From Enchytraeus crypticus (lineage: Eukaryota > Annelida > Clitellata > Enchytraeida > Enchytraeidae), in contig CAJHZI010000073.1 of assembly GCA_905160935.1 (NCBI GenBank), positions 1-64,000 of the forward strand: a stretch of 64,000 bases of DNA, written 5' to 3'. The notes below the pieces were generated by a model, which worked only from the letters and a program-made list of their open reading frames with translations, ran no database searches and was not told the origin of the DNA. A program made the translations under genes and the position numbers. Of this stretch, positions 40,566-51,969 are shown one piece after another (the first letter of the stretch is position 1; every line of letters starts with the position of its first letter).

Positions 40566-40800
40566 ATAAAATGAATGTGATTATGGAGAAATATGTAAAA
40601 GTTTAGTTCGACGCACTAAAATTAAAAATGAAAACGTTCTTGTGAGAATTTGTGCCAACAAAATGTATTAGATACACGTGATGGGAAATGGAGAAAGAGC
40701 TGTGCTGAACCAGTAAAAGAGCTGTAATACTACCGCAGACTTTGAGTAAGAACATATACCTTGAACGTGCCACATAGCAGTGCAATGAAGAAGAAGATTA
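40409..40800 (+). repeat. Repeat family R1 copy with (GA)n, ends in AGTGCAATGAAGAAGAAG
   Basis: It starts TATAAGGCATAGCATTCTAT, runs through GAAGGGATTGCTTGTTGATC, a (GA)n run at 40530-40562, and ends with ACATATACCTTGAACGTGCC, ACATAGCAGTGCAATGAAG. A related, shorter copy is at 46060-46190. It is probably a LINE 3' segment distinct from the RTE-like family. Confidence 0.6.
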
Positions 40801-41450
40801 TATGTTATGTATTTGTTGCTAATATAATTAAATAAAATTAATTTGATATCCATTAGCAGCACAGCAAAACTTAGACAAATATTAAAAATTTAAACGATCT
40901 GAGTGGATTTTGATTCTATGCTGGCATGTATTGGCAACGATTCTAATAATTAGCAGAAATCAATTTAAGCACCTAAAAAGTTAGATTATTATATTTATAT
41001 TATTATTTAGATTATAAAATTAATTATTAAATTGATGGACACCTTGCCTAGTGTCTCATATTATGATTTGTTGACAAATTCAATCATTGTTTGATAAGAT
41101 CCACTTTTTAAGTTTGCTTGTAGATAACATTTATAGACTCCTTGATAGGGTCAGTCTGCAGGAGGTTTATTTATTTATTTATACTACATTTCACTCTATT
41201 ATTTATTTCAGAACCGCTCCACAAATGTACAATAATTGCTATCAAGTACATATAAACAATATTCAATGATTGCATTAGAAGCAATAGTTGGTTAACGTGG
41301 TTTGTGATTTCCTGAGGAGCCTTTCAGTCAACGAGTAGGACACATACTTGCTGGTTTAAGTGTGTTGTCCGAATACTGTAATTCATTGATGTGCAAATGT
41401 CTTAGTTGCCAGTAAGAGTACAGTAAGAATACAGTATTGATTGTTACTGA
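40801..41450. other. FNDC3 intron, short (TTTA)n only
   Basis: Nothing coding. A tatttatttattta run is at about 41166-41182. Confidence 0.45.
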
Positions 41451-42352
41451 TAGTACAACTCAGCGTACCCAATCTGTAATTATTGAAAACACTTAATCGT
41501 CATCCTGCACTCTACCTTGTGGAGTCCCTCAGGGTTCTGTGCTTGATCCCCTCCTTCTCACGTTATATACCACACCCTTAAGTCACTTGCTAACTGATTC
41601 GAAGCTGAAATTTCACTTTTACGCTGATGACACCAAGATTTACATCTCGTTCTCTAGCCCCGATTCTTTTGATGCTCTGTCCAAGCTTACATCTACCCTT
41701 GATCTAATTCACTCCTGATTTTGCGCTAATCGGCTTGTGACAACAAGCCGATTAGCGACCAACACGTACAAAATTCTCTTTCTCATGTTGTTTGTAATGT
41801 AAAAATACTCAAATCCCACACCTCTTTTCTTCTTAAGAAACTGCACTGGCTTCCAGTCTCCGAATGAATCAAATTCAAAATTGATTCCTTGACCTTCAAA
41901 AGTTTAAATTATAGTAAACCATCCTATCTATCTGATCTGTTATCAATCTATCGGCCCTCTCGTAGTCTTCGTTCCTCTAGTAAAAACCTTCTCACTGTAT
42001 CAAACTTTAAATCTGCCATGGGCAGACGTTCCTTCATGTTTTCTAATTCGACAATATGGAACTCTGTGCCACAAAATCTTCGATCTTGCAATTGTATTGG
42101 GACTTTCCTTGGCAAGCTAAAAATTCATCTCTTTCGTCCATAGGTCTAAATTTTGACCCGCATACCTTGGATCTTGGACTTGCACTATTTTGATATTGCT
42201 TTCTCTTGTTGTCTCTGTGTACTCAGTCGTCATGGTGTTGTGCTTTGGCGCCTGTTTGTGTAGAGTCTGCAAGAGACGTCCCTGAGATTTGCTTATGGCA
42301 ATCTCGAGGAACCGGACGTTAAATTTTTATTGATTGATTGATTGATTGATAG
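41450..42352 (+). mobile_element. L2-like LINE fragment with (GATT)n tail, abutting an FNDC3 exon
   Basis: The RT part reads CGVPQGSVLDPLLLTLYTTP and FHFYADDTKIYISFSSPDS. A hairpin at 41724-41757 marks an internal deletion, then a post-RT region follows (LNYSKPSYLSDLLSIYRPSR, MGRRSFMFSNSTIWNSVP) and the 3' end GAGGAACCGGACGTTAAATT with a (TTGA)n tail. The tail ends ...gattgatag exactly where the exon at 42353 begins. Confidence 0.85.
41724..41757. repeat. Perfect hairpin, 15-bp arms, 4-nt loop
   Basis: CGCTAATCGGCTTGT, GACA, ACAAGCCGATTAGCG, at the deletion point of an L2-like LINE. Confidence 0.95.
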
Positions 42353-42418
42353 ATGAACCTAGAGATACAGGAGGCTCTGATGTCACAAGATATAGACTGC
42401 AATGTGATGCCGGAAATG
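42353..42418 (+). CDS. FNDC3: FNDC3-like exon 6 in window; acceptor formed by LINE tail
   Basis: The 66-bp exon follows gattgatag and ends before gtttgt. Phase 1 in and out. It encodes DEPRDTGGSDVTRYRLQCDA and GN. The WxxP-D-x-G-G-x-x-[IV]-x-x-Y-x-[LV] pattern is an FN3 C-strand in FNDC3. The upstream intron end is a LINE 3' tail made of (TTGA)n, so the polypyrimidine tract is poor, and the true acceptor strength is uncertain. Phase agrees with exon 38558-38696 and with the proposed start at 44534. Confidence 0.85.
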
Positions 42419-42559
42419 GTTTGTACTTCAGTTTATATTCTGACTTTATCGATATCAACTTGGTTGAATTCAGATACAAAACGTTACTTGATGTAACTAA
42501 CTTTGTAGTTGATTCTACATAGTTGTAATTTAGAAAAATGGAGAATATAATACAGACAA

Positions 42560-42960
42560 TTCACAGAAAGATGAAGAAAATATGTGGGTGGAGGGTTTGC
42601 TTAACAATGTTAGCAAAAGCCTTAAAATCTCAAATCGTCAAAATCTTAAAATCCTCTGCTAACAGCAGAGGATTTTAAATTTATACAGCCATTATAGAAA
42701 GAAAAAAGGAAAAGCAACAGGAATTCCTAAAGGAATTAGAAGGAGAAACACTGCAAAGACTTCTGAATCTGCGCATGGATGTATATTATACCAGTATGTC
42801 GCCTGAGGACTTAACCAGATCAGTAATTATCCCTATTCCTAACAAATAAAATGCAGTGGAATGTCCAGATTAACAGAACAATTAGCTTTATCGCCTGCAT
42901 CAAAAATCATATTAAAATAATAAGCGAATGCATTCAATCCAATAAACTACTGTATATTAG
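42560..42960 (+). mobile_element. RTE-like LINE fragment (RT N-terminal part)
   Basis: Through frame changes it reads GKATGIPKG, LQRLLNLRMDVYYTSMSPED, LTRSVIIPIPNK and NRTISFIACIKNHIKIISEC, an RTE-type RT N-terminus. A hairpin at 42646-42678 precedes it. Confidence 0.65.
42646..42678. repeat. Perfect hairpin, 15-bp arms, 3-nt loop
   Basis: TTAAAATCCTCTGCT, AAC, AGCAGAGGATTTTAA. Confidence 0.95.
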
Positions 42961-43214
42961 AATGAAAACTGGGTGTTCAGCTACATAGGACGCCATGCGT
43001 CCTTTTTGATGGCTAGTTTATATTAAATTTCTTATGCACATTTTTTGCATTTATTGGATTTATTGCACTTATTATTTAGATTTTTATAATGTTTACTTCC
43101 CTTTTCCTTTTTGTCACATGTTCACTGATGTCATTACTCTGTGAAATTTAGTGAAAATAAAACATATGACATGTCTGTCTCTCTCTCTCTCTCTCTCACT
43201 CACTCACTCTCTCT

Positions 43215-44430
43215 CTCTTTCAATCCAAGTCAGAAGCAATATAAGTAAATCACAATTTCGATTTAGAAAAGGATGTGATACAAGAGAAGCTTTAGGGGTT
43301 ATGCGAGTCGTATGTGAACGCAGCTTAGAACAGAAAAGTGAAGTTTTTGTATGCTTTGTACGTTTTGAGAAAGCTTTAGACTGGGTGAAGATGTTAGGAA
43401 TTTCAGAGAAATGAGAGTGGAGGGGAGAGTAAGAAGATTGATTATGAATCTATAGGTGAATCAAAGTTCAACAGAAGTTTTCTAAAGAATAGCAATGGGA
43501 GTAAGACAAGGCTGTTTCATGTTACCACTTCTATTTAACGAATACGCATATGCAATGATGATGGAAGCAATGGATAACATTGAAAATGGAATAAAAATTG
43601 GAGGTAAACTTGTGAAGGATGTTAGATTTGCCGATGACCAAAGTATGATTGCTAGTAGCGAAGTTGGGTTGAAGAAAATTGTGCCTGGCCTGAACAGTAC
43701 TGCATTAAAGTATGGAATGAAAATTAATATAAAGAAAACAAAATTGGTGAAAGTGTCTAGTAAAGGAGGAAAAGTCAATATAGAAATAGACGGAACGAAG
43801 TTAGAATAGGTAAAGAGTTTCAGATATTTTGAACACACATTAACAGAAGATGGGAAATATGGAACACAAGTAAAATGTAGAATTTTTCAAGCAAAAGTGG
43901 CTTTCGATAAGAGGAAAGAATTACTAACAAAAAGTTTGAAGAAACCACGAAGGATAAAGATTGTTGTGACTGTAGTGTGGACCACGTTATTGTACGGTTG
44001 TGAAAGAAACATGGACGTTAAGAAAGGAGGATATTAGAAAACTCGAAGCATTCGAAATGTGGCTTTGGAGAAGAAAGGAGAAGATCAAATGAACTGATAA
44101 AATTACGAACGACGAAGTACTAAATAGAGTTGGCATAAATAGAGTTGGCATAAATAGACAATTGATAGCCTAGAATTCTATTCCTCTTAAGGAATAGAAT
44201 GAATTGCTGGATGGGTCATACACAGAGAGTGAATGGTTTGCTGAAAAAGGTAATTGCGGGTAGAGTGAAAGAAATAAGGTTAGAGGAAGACCGAGACTTG
44301 GGGTGTCGGATGATTTGATAACTAATTCAGATGTTGTTATAAAGAGAAAGACAGAGGATAAAAATATGTGGAGCAGTTATATGCCACGGACCATCCAATA
44401 GGCAGTGCACTAGGAAAGAGATAGAATTAA
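43215..44430 (+). mobile_element. RTE-like LINE, 5'-truncated, near-complete 3' half
   Basis: Preceded by a CT-rich microsatellite (43172-43220). The RT starts ISKSQFRFRKGCDTREALGV, with motif A VCFVRFEKALDWVK, then GVRQGCFMLPLLFNEYAYAM, a KDVRFADDQSMIAS catalytic box, and INIKKTKLVKVSSKGG. After stops the post-RT region continues, with a hairpin at 44175-44200 and a 16-bp tandem duplication (gagttggcataaatag) near 44130. It ends at the AGGCAGTGCACTAGGAAAG segment. It is the longest copy of this family here. Confidence 0.85.
44175..44200. repeat. Perfect hairpin, 11-bp arms, 4-nt loop
   Basis: ATTCTATTCCT, CTTA, AGGAATAGAAT, in the LINE. Confidence 0.9.
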
Positions 44431-44533
44431 ATTTATTTAATTTAGACAATAATTTTAATTCATGAATTTGATAAAACTGATATGCTAATTTTTCTTTAAT
44501 AAATTCAGTTCCAAATGATTTATGTGATTGAAG

Positions 44534-44680
44534 CAGGCTATCAGATGGTTCACGAGACAAGTGAGAGAGAGTTCGTGGCAGATAAATTACAGCCTGGCCA
44601 CACTTACCGGGTCAGGGTGTCAGCTGTTGGTCCTGGAGGTCAGAGTGATGTTAGTACTGGAAATTGTATTATTGTTGCTG
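44534..44680 (+). CDS. FNDC3: FNDC3-like exon 7 in window, 3' boundary unresolved
   Basis: The start after tgattgaag at 44534 keeps phase 1 from the previous exon and gives AGYQMVHETSEREFVADKLQ, PGHTYRVRVSAVGPGGQSD, the C'-to-G strands of an FN3 domain. A stronger-looking acceptor (ttaataaattcag, exon from 44511) would give the wrong phase. A gttagt donor at 44650 ends in phase 0, but length comparison with FNDC3 suggests coding continues (VSTGNCIIVADT) to about 44680, where the next exon joins. No clean GT donor is seen there, so this boundary is open. Confidence 0.78.
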
Positions 44681-45365
44681 ATACTGTTCGAAAACTGCAA
44701 TCACTTAATTGGTTGGAAATATACAATCGAGTGGATGTAATTTGTTGTCGATATATTTGTATTTCTTAATATTTATGAAACTTACTAGTTAGAAAATTGT
44801 GACTTTTATGTGTTATATATTGACTAAAGTATTTTTTGTGTTTGTTGATTGGATGAATATTGAAAAGATTGTAATAATTTTTTAATTGTATCTAACTTTT
44901 AATTGTATTATTTTATTGTAAAAACTAAAGTAATTAATATCCTTTTGAATTACAGCCTGAAATATAGTGTTGAGTTTTTAATGACAGACCTGGCCTAAAA
45001 TGCTGCAGTGCACTATCTAGCATATAGCATGCTAAATTGTTACGCCTTACCTGGCCTCTGTGGCAACTGCCAGATATATTTACCAATGCAGGAAGGACAA
45101 AGTAAACAATTCGAAATAGTCTGTGGACTAAATCTTTTCCAAAAGTGTTTAATACTACGACCAGAATATAATAAACAATGACAGTTGTATACTGGATATA
45201 TATATACAATATATTTCAATTTTCCACATATGCATTAAAGGTAATGTCTTTATCTGTATCGTGTTTTATCCACTTCCACAAATAAATACAAAAGACACTA
45301 AACAACTCTTACCGTTTATCAATCAACATCTTACGTGCTTATGAATTAAACTTTTACTTTATTTT
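44681..45365. other. FNDC3 intron, mostly unassigned
   Basis: AT-rich. A segment at 45110-45200 (aatatataataaacaatgac then agttgtatactggatatata) has a partial copy at 48050-48105, so a minor repeat is present. No gene is seen. Confidence 0.4.
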
Positions 45366-45369
45366 ACGA

Positions 45370-45545
45370 CATTGCCACTGGCTCCAGCCAGTGGCGATGT
45401 AGTTAAGATACTCGACCGTGGATCAGTATGTGCGGGGTTCAAATCCTGGTTACGCCCGTCACTGATATCGCTTTCGAGTGAGGAATTAAAATTGTGTTTT
45501 TGAATTGAATTAAAATTGAGGAATTAAAAAGTGACATTAAAATTA
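45370..45545 (+). mobile_element. tRNA-headed SINE copy 2
   Basis: GGCTCCAGCCAGTGGCGATG, AAGATACTCGACCGTGG, B box GGGGTTCAAATCC, CGTCACTGATATCGC, and the tail GAGTGAGGAATTAAAATTG, which departs from the usual end. Confidence 0.8.
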
Positions 45546-45754
45546 GCTTTACCTTTTCTTTTATTTTGTCGATGTGCTTGTATGAATCTGATAGACTGAT
45601 AGTGTATGACAGCTGGGTGTTCAACTAGATAGGGTGCTTTGCATCGTCTTTGATGGCCTAGTGTTTGATTCTGTTTGTCTGTATATGCTGCTTTGGTATT
45701 TATCTTCTGATAACGATGTATGTTTGTGACTTATTAATAGATGTTGTGATTAAA

Positions 45755-45899
45755 AGTAAAAAGCTAAAAAAGATTATGTTAACGTCAGTTTCCTCGCTCA
45801 AAAGCGATGTCAGTGACGGGCGAGCCCAGGATTTCAACCTCGCACGTACTCTTCCGCGGTCGAGTATCTTACTGATTCAGCCAGTGGCGATATCGATCA

Positions 45900-45900
<1 letters not shown>
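45755..45900 (-). mobile_element. tRNA-headed SINE copy 3
   Basis: On the minus strand: CTCGACCGCGG, GGTTGAAATCC (B box, one change), GCCCGTCACTGACATCGCTT and GAGGAAACTGACGTTAAC. A (TA)n tract follows the head. Confidence 0.85.

Positions 45901-45901
<1 letters not shown>

Positions 45902-45969
<68 letters not shown>
45902..45969. repeat. (TA)n microsatellite
   Basis: A TA run followed by tatgtatgtatg. Confidence 0.95.
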
Positions 45970-45981
<12 letters not shown>

Positions 45982-46059
45982 ACCAAATTCATACCAAGAT
46001 TTGGTATAGCATACCAAATTCATGAATTAAAATTATTGCTCTAGGCTACATTATATGTA

Positions 46060-46186
46060 TATAAGGCATAGACTTTGTGAAGGGATTACCTACTTGTTGA
46101 TCTAAGGAGTGCTCTTATGGAGCGAGAAAGCAGACTTTTAGGATGAATATGTACCTTGAACCTGCCACTTGGCAGTGCACTGAAGA

Positions 46187-46190
<4 letters not shown>
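46060..46190 (+). repeat. Repeat family R1, second copy
   Basis: TATAAGGCATAGACTTTGTG, AAGGGATTACCTACTTGTTG and the end ACCTTGAACCTGCCACTTGG, CAGTGCACTGAAGAAGATA match 40409-40800 without its GA run. Confidence 0.7.
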
Positions 46191-46238
<48 letters not shown>

Positions 46239-46241
46239 CTT

Positions 46242-46311
<70 letters not shown>

Positions 46312-46336
46312 CTTCTTAATATATATATATATATAT
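46190..46336. repeat. (TA)n tract with two ATCTTCTT-type interruptions
   Basis: A TA run with tatcttctttata and tatgtata interruptions before a mariner end at 46337. Confidence 0.95.
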
Positions 46337-47521
<1,185 letters not shown>

Positions 47522-47524
<3 letters not shown>

Positions 47525-48311
47525 TAATTACGCCTCTTCAGCAACCAAAGCAAATAGGCCTACAGAATATAACGAAACCGCCAACGCGCAACAAACGAAG
47601 AAAAGATAAAGTATAATGAAAACAATACTCTGCATTTCGACTCGTAAGCCTTTGCAATAAATAATAAATAAATAATAAGCTCATAATTGTCGTAAGTATT
47701 TAAACCGCACAGGTTACAATTGACATATTTACTCAACAGTACTGATAGGCATGATATTTTCCTTTCACCGTTGTTTAAAATTGAGGTGTATTATATTTCG
47801 GAAATTATTTTTAAAATGTAGAGCATTTTATTGTATTGAATGTATTGAATTGAACTGCCATCTTGTCTAAATCGCCCTTAGACAGATTTGTACATATTAA
47901 TATTAGCATTTCATTTAAGACATATTCAAAGACGATAAGAAAGACATTGCCTTTAATGCATATATGTGAAAAATTGATTTCTAAATAACTTCTGTTTAAT
48001 ATGTTTTTGTCGTTGGACAAAAACTTTTTGAAAAGATAAATATTTTCTAAAAGTGTTTAATACACATAATAAAACAATGTCAGTTGTATATTGGATATAA
48101 ATCAATCCACGAACTATTTAAAGATATTAACTCTAATTTATTTAGGTACAGAACTTCCAATGCTTTAGTTAAATAATGGTAAAGCAATCATCGATATTAG
48201 TTTGAGTTACAGGCTTATTAGTTCTACAGACGTAGAAGTTCCTTCCTAAATATTTAGTTTCGTGAGTCCAAGGGATTAAACTTTTTTTTAGAGATGGGAA
48301 TTTTATGAATT
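47522..48311. other. FNDC3 intron, unassigned
   Basis: No gene. The 48050-48105 segment resembles 45150-45200. Confidence 0.4.
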
Positions 48312-48530
48312 TTCAGAGTTCGGTTCGGTTCGTTGAAAATGAAAGTTCGGTTCGGTTCGGGTTCGGTTAGCAGTTGGCAATTTGGGAGTTCGGTTCGGTT
48401 TGTTGAAAATGAAAGTTCGGTTCGGGTTTGGTTAGCAGTTGGCAATTTGAGAGTTCGATTCGGTTTCCTTCTAACAAAGGTTCGGGTTCGGTTCGGGTTC
48501 GGTTTGGTTTCCATCTCACAAGAGTTCGAT
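48312..48530. repeat. TTCGG-type minisatellite
   Basis: Roughly three imperfect units of about 75 bp, each with gttcggttcggtttgttgaaaatgaaagttcggttcgg-type composition and gttagcagttggcaatt spacers, ending in shorter ttcgggttcgg runs. A single unit is also found inside the Polinton at 17755-17830. Confidence 0.85.
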
Positions 48531-49074
48531 TGAGTTCGGAATGATATGATTTAGATAATGCAGCAATTGTTTAACATTACCTAGAAAGTTGTAAAAAAAA
48601 CATGGTTATGATAAACATGTTTAAAATGGATTATGGTAAATGTACTTTAAAAATACATGAAGTCATGTTAAATCTCAGCAAAAATATGACAACAAAAAAA
48701 GAAGAAAGGTAGTCTTTATTCTTTTGCATTAATTAAACTATTTCAAGTTGATCGACAAAGGTTCTTAAAATAGATATTTAGCTTTCTTACTGTATGTGAA
48801 ATATTCTCTTTTATTTTAACCAGCAAATAGAATGCCTCATCAATTGAAAATAAATTTTGTCATTAGGCCTAAACTTTGAGAATCAAGCGCAATAGTCTTG
48901 ACTAAAATTTGATCTAATCTTTCTAAGACAACATGCAATTTATCAACACAAAAATGTCAAACAAGAACGATTTGATAAACACCTGTGGACTTCCACTGAA
49001 ATGTGATCAAAATATATACCTTTTCTATCGATTGAATCAGTAATAAAATTTATAATTACCTTAGGGTTTAAAAG
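48531..49074. other. FNDC3 intron, unassigned
   Basis: No gene or repeat recognised. Confidence 0.4.
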
Positions 49075-49210
49075 TTGAAACTATGTCGATAAGATATTCG
49101 ACCGCTGATCAGTATGTGCGTGGTTCAAATCCTGGGCTCGCCCGTCACCGACATCACTTTTGAGTGAGGAAACTGACGTTAACATTAGCTATACAAGCTT
49201 TTTAGTTTTA
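49075..49210 (+). mobile_element. tRNA-headed SINE copy 4
   Basis: GATAAGATATTCGACCGCTG, B box GTGGTTCAAATCC, CCGTCACCGACATCAC, GAGTGAGGAAACTGACGTTA. The A-box head is truncated. Confidence 0.8.
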
Positions 49211-50427
49211 AAATTGTGGACAAGTACTTAGAATTTGAGTCCATGTGTCTATGTCGAGTCCACTTATAATATCCAACCAATTCAACGAAATAGTCTTTTT
49301 ATAAGCTTAATTAAAAATTTAATGGCTTAAGGCGTTAGGCTTAACATGTTGAAGCCTAACGGTTTAAACATGTGGTATAAAAAGTGATAGATATCAACAT
49401 AAGTAATTCATCATTTCACTATGATGCATGTTATCATTGATGTTGTCATTGAAAAAAAATGGTAAGTCACTGTTCCTTCAGTGCTTTGGGGTGTTTTGTG
49501 AAATGGAAAATTACATTGCCCTGATGCTGTCAGCATTGCAAGCACAGTGGTTGAATAAAATTATTTTAAATGCAATTTAGACAAGCTTGCAATTCATTTT
49601 AATACCAATGCTCTGCATTTAAAAAAATATTACGGAGATATAATGAACCTCAATTTTGAACAATAGTGAAAGAAAAATATCATGCCTGTAAGTACTGTTG
49701 TCTGCATTTGTCAAATGTAACCTGGGTCGGTGTAAATACTGATGATATTTAAGTGCTTTTTGTATACTTTTCTCAATGCAGTCTATTATTTTCTTTACAC
49801 TTTACTTTTCTTAGTCTATTGCATTTTTGCTTATTTTTCTGCTCTATATGTGTTTTGGTTGCCCATGTGGCATAAGCATAATTATGATTTATGTAAAGTG
49901 GCAAATTGAGTCATTGCGTTCATTTTTCTAATGTATTGAGGAGGTGAATATTTCTACTCTAATGAACTTGCTTTCTAAGCTCATCGAGAACTTTGAAAGC
50001 CTTCAGCCAAATAACCTTATATTCCAGCAAATTGTAGCAGTACCAATTTATTTTCTGCGGTCATGATTGAATGATAAGTGCCCTTCTGAGTTTTGAATAA
50101 ATATATCTACCATATTAAACTTTAAGTATTCTTCATACATATGTCTACTGTATCTTTAGCCCTATGGTTTATTAGTACACATTGCGTACTTCTGAGCCAG
50201 CCAACACGATGAACTCACAACTGCGCTCGAGGCAAAATTATACAATCTGCTGTAATTAGCTATCGATCTGGTTGTGATAACATTTTATAGATAACTACGA
50301 GCAGAGAGAGACTAACACATCCCATTCATGTTAAATGTGTTTGGTGTTTTGTGTCACATTAACAATACGAGTTACTTTGAATCCATGTTGTTGTAGTGGT
50401 CTGAAGTGCTGCTAATAACTACACAAG
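49211..50427. other. FNDC3 intron, unassigned
   Basis: About 1.2 kb of AT-rich sequence with no recognised gene or mobile element. Confidence 0.4.
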
Positions 50428-50502
50428 CTGTTGCCCCGGGACCCTGTGGAACTCCCAGATTACATGGCAGGCCTAAGGCTACAACTTTTAGCATCCTATG
50501 GG
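50428..50502 (+). CDS. FNDC3: FNDC3-like exon 8 in window
   Basis: Acceptor actacacaag, donor gttcgt. It encodes VAPGPCGTPRLHGRPKATTF and SILWG: the linker and A-B strands of an FN3 domain. The block PGPCxxPRLxGRPKA is a signature of FNDC3A/B. It ends phase 1, as do the exons at 38696 and 42418, and the exon at 53160 supplies the remaining two bases of an Asp codon. The first two bases (CT) imply a phase-1 partner upstream. Confidence 0.92.
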
Positions 50503-50940
50503 GTTCGTACTTTGCTATCTAATTTGTTATGAAAGCGATGGTGGTGGTGGTATTGGTTTTGGGGTGTTCATACTAATAATAGCAGCTGGTCTCCTACTTT
50601 TGCCCGTGTTGTCACCACCAATTCCACCGCCACCTATAATAATAATAATAATACCAAAAATACAAAACTGTAATAGTCAAATAAATATTTATTTATTTAG
50701 AGTATGCCATCATATAGCCGGGGCACGAGATCATGATTGGCTGTCCATTAAGGCCGTTTCCTGCCAGCAGCGGGCTGGGTTAATAAGCTGCTGGCTGAGC
50801 ACGTTATGTTACATAAGTTCGTAGGCCCATGCTTGTCACTGGTTGTGCTTGAATGTGACTTAGGCGGTGATGATTAATTTGTTTATCAAATGATAATAAT
50901 CAAGTTGTTGTGACGTCACGATAAATTGGAGGATGTTATG
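50503..50940. other. FNDC3 intron with (AAT)n
   Basis: A short taataataataataataat run at about 50637-50655; otherwise nothing recognised. Confidence 0.4.
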
Positions 50941-51605
50941 TTTTTCTCTCTCTTAGTGCACTGCCTACTGGCAGGTCCAAGCTATATAACGCCTCCACTC
51001 TTCTCTGTCTTCCGCCTTTCTCTTTATTTCCACATATGAATGGGTCTTTTAATTATCTAACATACCTAATCTTGGCCTGCCCCTGCCTCTTTTTCCTTCC
51101 ATTCTGCCTTCTATGACCTCGATTAATAGACCTTTCCCTTAGAATATGTCCTATCCAACTCTTCTTCCTATTTCACAATACATTTATCAACTGTCTATCT
51201 GTACCAACTCTGTCCAGAACTTCCTCATTTGTAACCTTTTGAGTCCAGCTAATCCTCTCCATTCTTCTCCAAATTCACATGTCCAATGCCTCCAGTTTCC
51301 TAATATCTTCCTTCCTTAAGGTCCATGTTTCACATCCATACAATAGCGTGGTCCAAACCAAAGTTTTCACTATCTTTATCTTTGTGTCTTGCTTCAGACT
51401 TTTTTAAAAGTTGTTTCCTATTACCATAGGCCGCTTTTGCTTGTGCAATCCTACTGCATATTTCAGTCTCACATTTCTGTCATCGGTTATAGTATGACTC
51501 AAATATTTGAAACTCCTTACCTATTCCAATTTCGTACTATTTATTATGATATTAACTTCACCTTTATTATTTGATACTCTCATAATCTTGGTCTTTTTGA
51601 TATTA
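50941..51605 (-). mobile_element. RTE-like LINE 3' half, minus strand
   Basis: On the minus strand it ends in the ACCTGCCAGTAGGCAGTGCA terminal segment at about 50955-50980 (complement), preceded by a WRRMERISWTQ and TNEEVLDRVGTD-like post-RT region and, near 51600, a KTNIKKTKIM-like stretch. Confidence 0.8.
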
Positions 51606-51689
51606 GTCTTCATGCCATATCTCATTTTAAAGTTTAGATTAGAAAAAAAAATTACACCAAGGTTACCTGCAGAATCTGTGGGTTTTAAG

Positions 51690-51956
51690 GGGATTTTTTT
51701 ATAATGTTATTGCTGAGCCAGTTATTTTATTGCAATGTTGTGGGGGCCGATGAGAAGGTATTCAGTTTTTGAAGGATTGACAACAAGCCAATTAGCGGAA
51801 AACCAGGAGTGAACTAGATCAAGGGTAGATGTAATCTTGGACAGAGCATCATAAAAATCGGGACTAGGGAACAAACGAGATGCAAATCTGGGTGTCATCA
51901 GCGTAAAAATGATATTGCAGCATCGAATCAGTTAGCAAGTAAGAGAGTTAAGGACT
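51690..51956 (-). mobile_element. L2-like LINE RT fragment, minus strand
   Basis: The complement reads traces of FHFYADDTQICI, DALSKITSTLDLVHSWFSAN and RLVVNPSKTEYLL. It is followed on the + strand by a G-rich homopolymer at 51957-51969. Confidence 0.75.
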
Positions 51957-51969
51957 GGGGGGGGGGGGG

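Noticed and set aside
41163-41185. A CRISPR-like or other regularly spaced repeat
   Set aside because: It is a simple TTTA run; no regularly spaced repeats with unique spacers were found anywhere in the window.
48254-48533. Frames with NRTRTF/VRFGSGSV repeats
   Set aside because: Translation of the TTCGG minisatellite on both strands.
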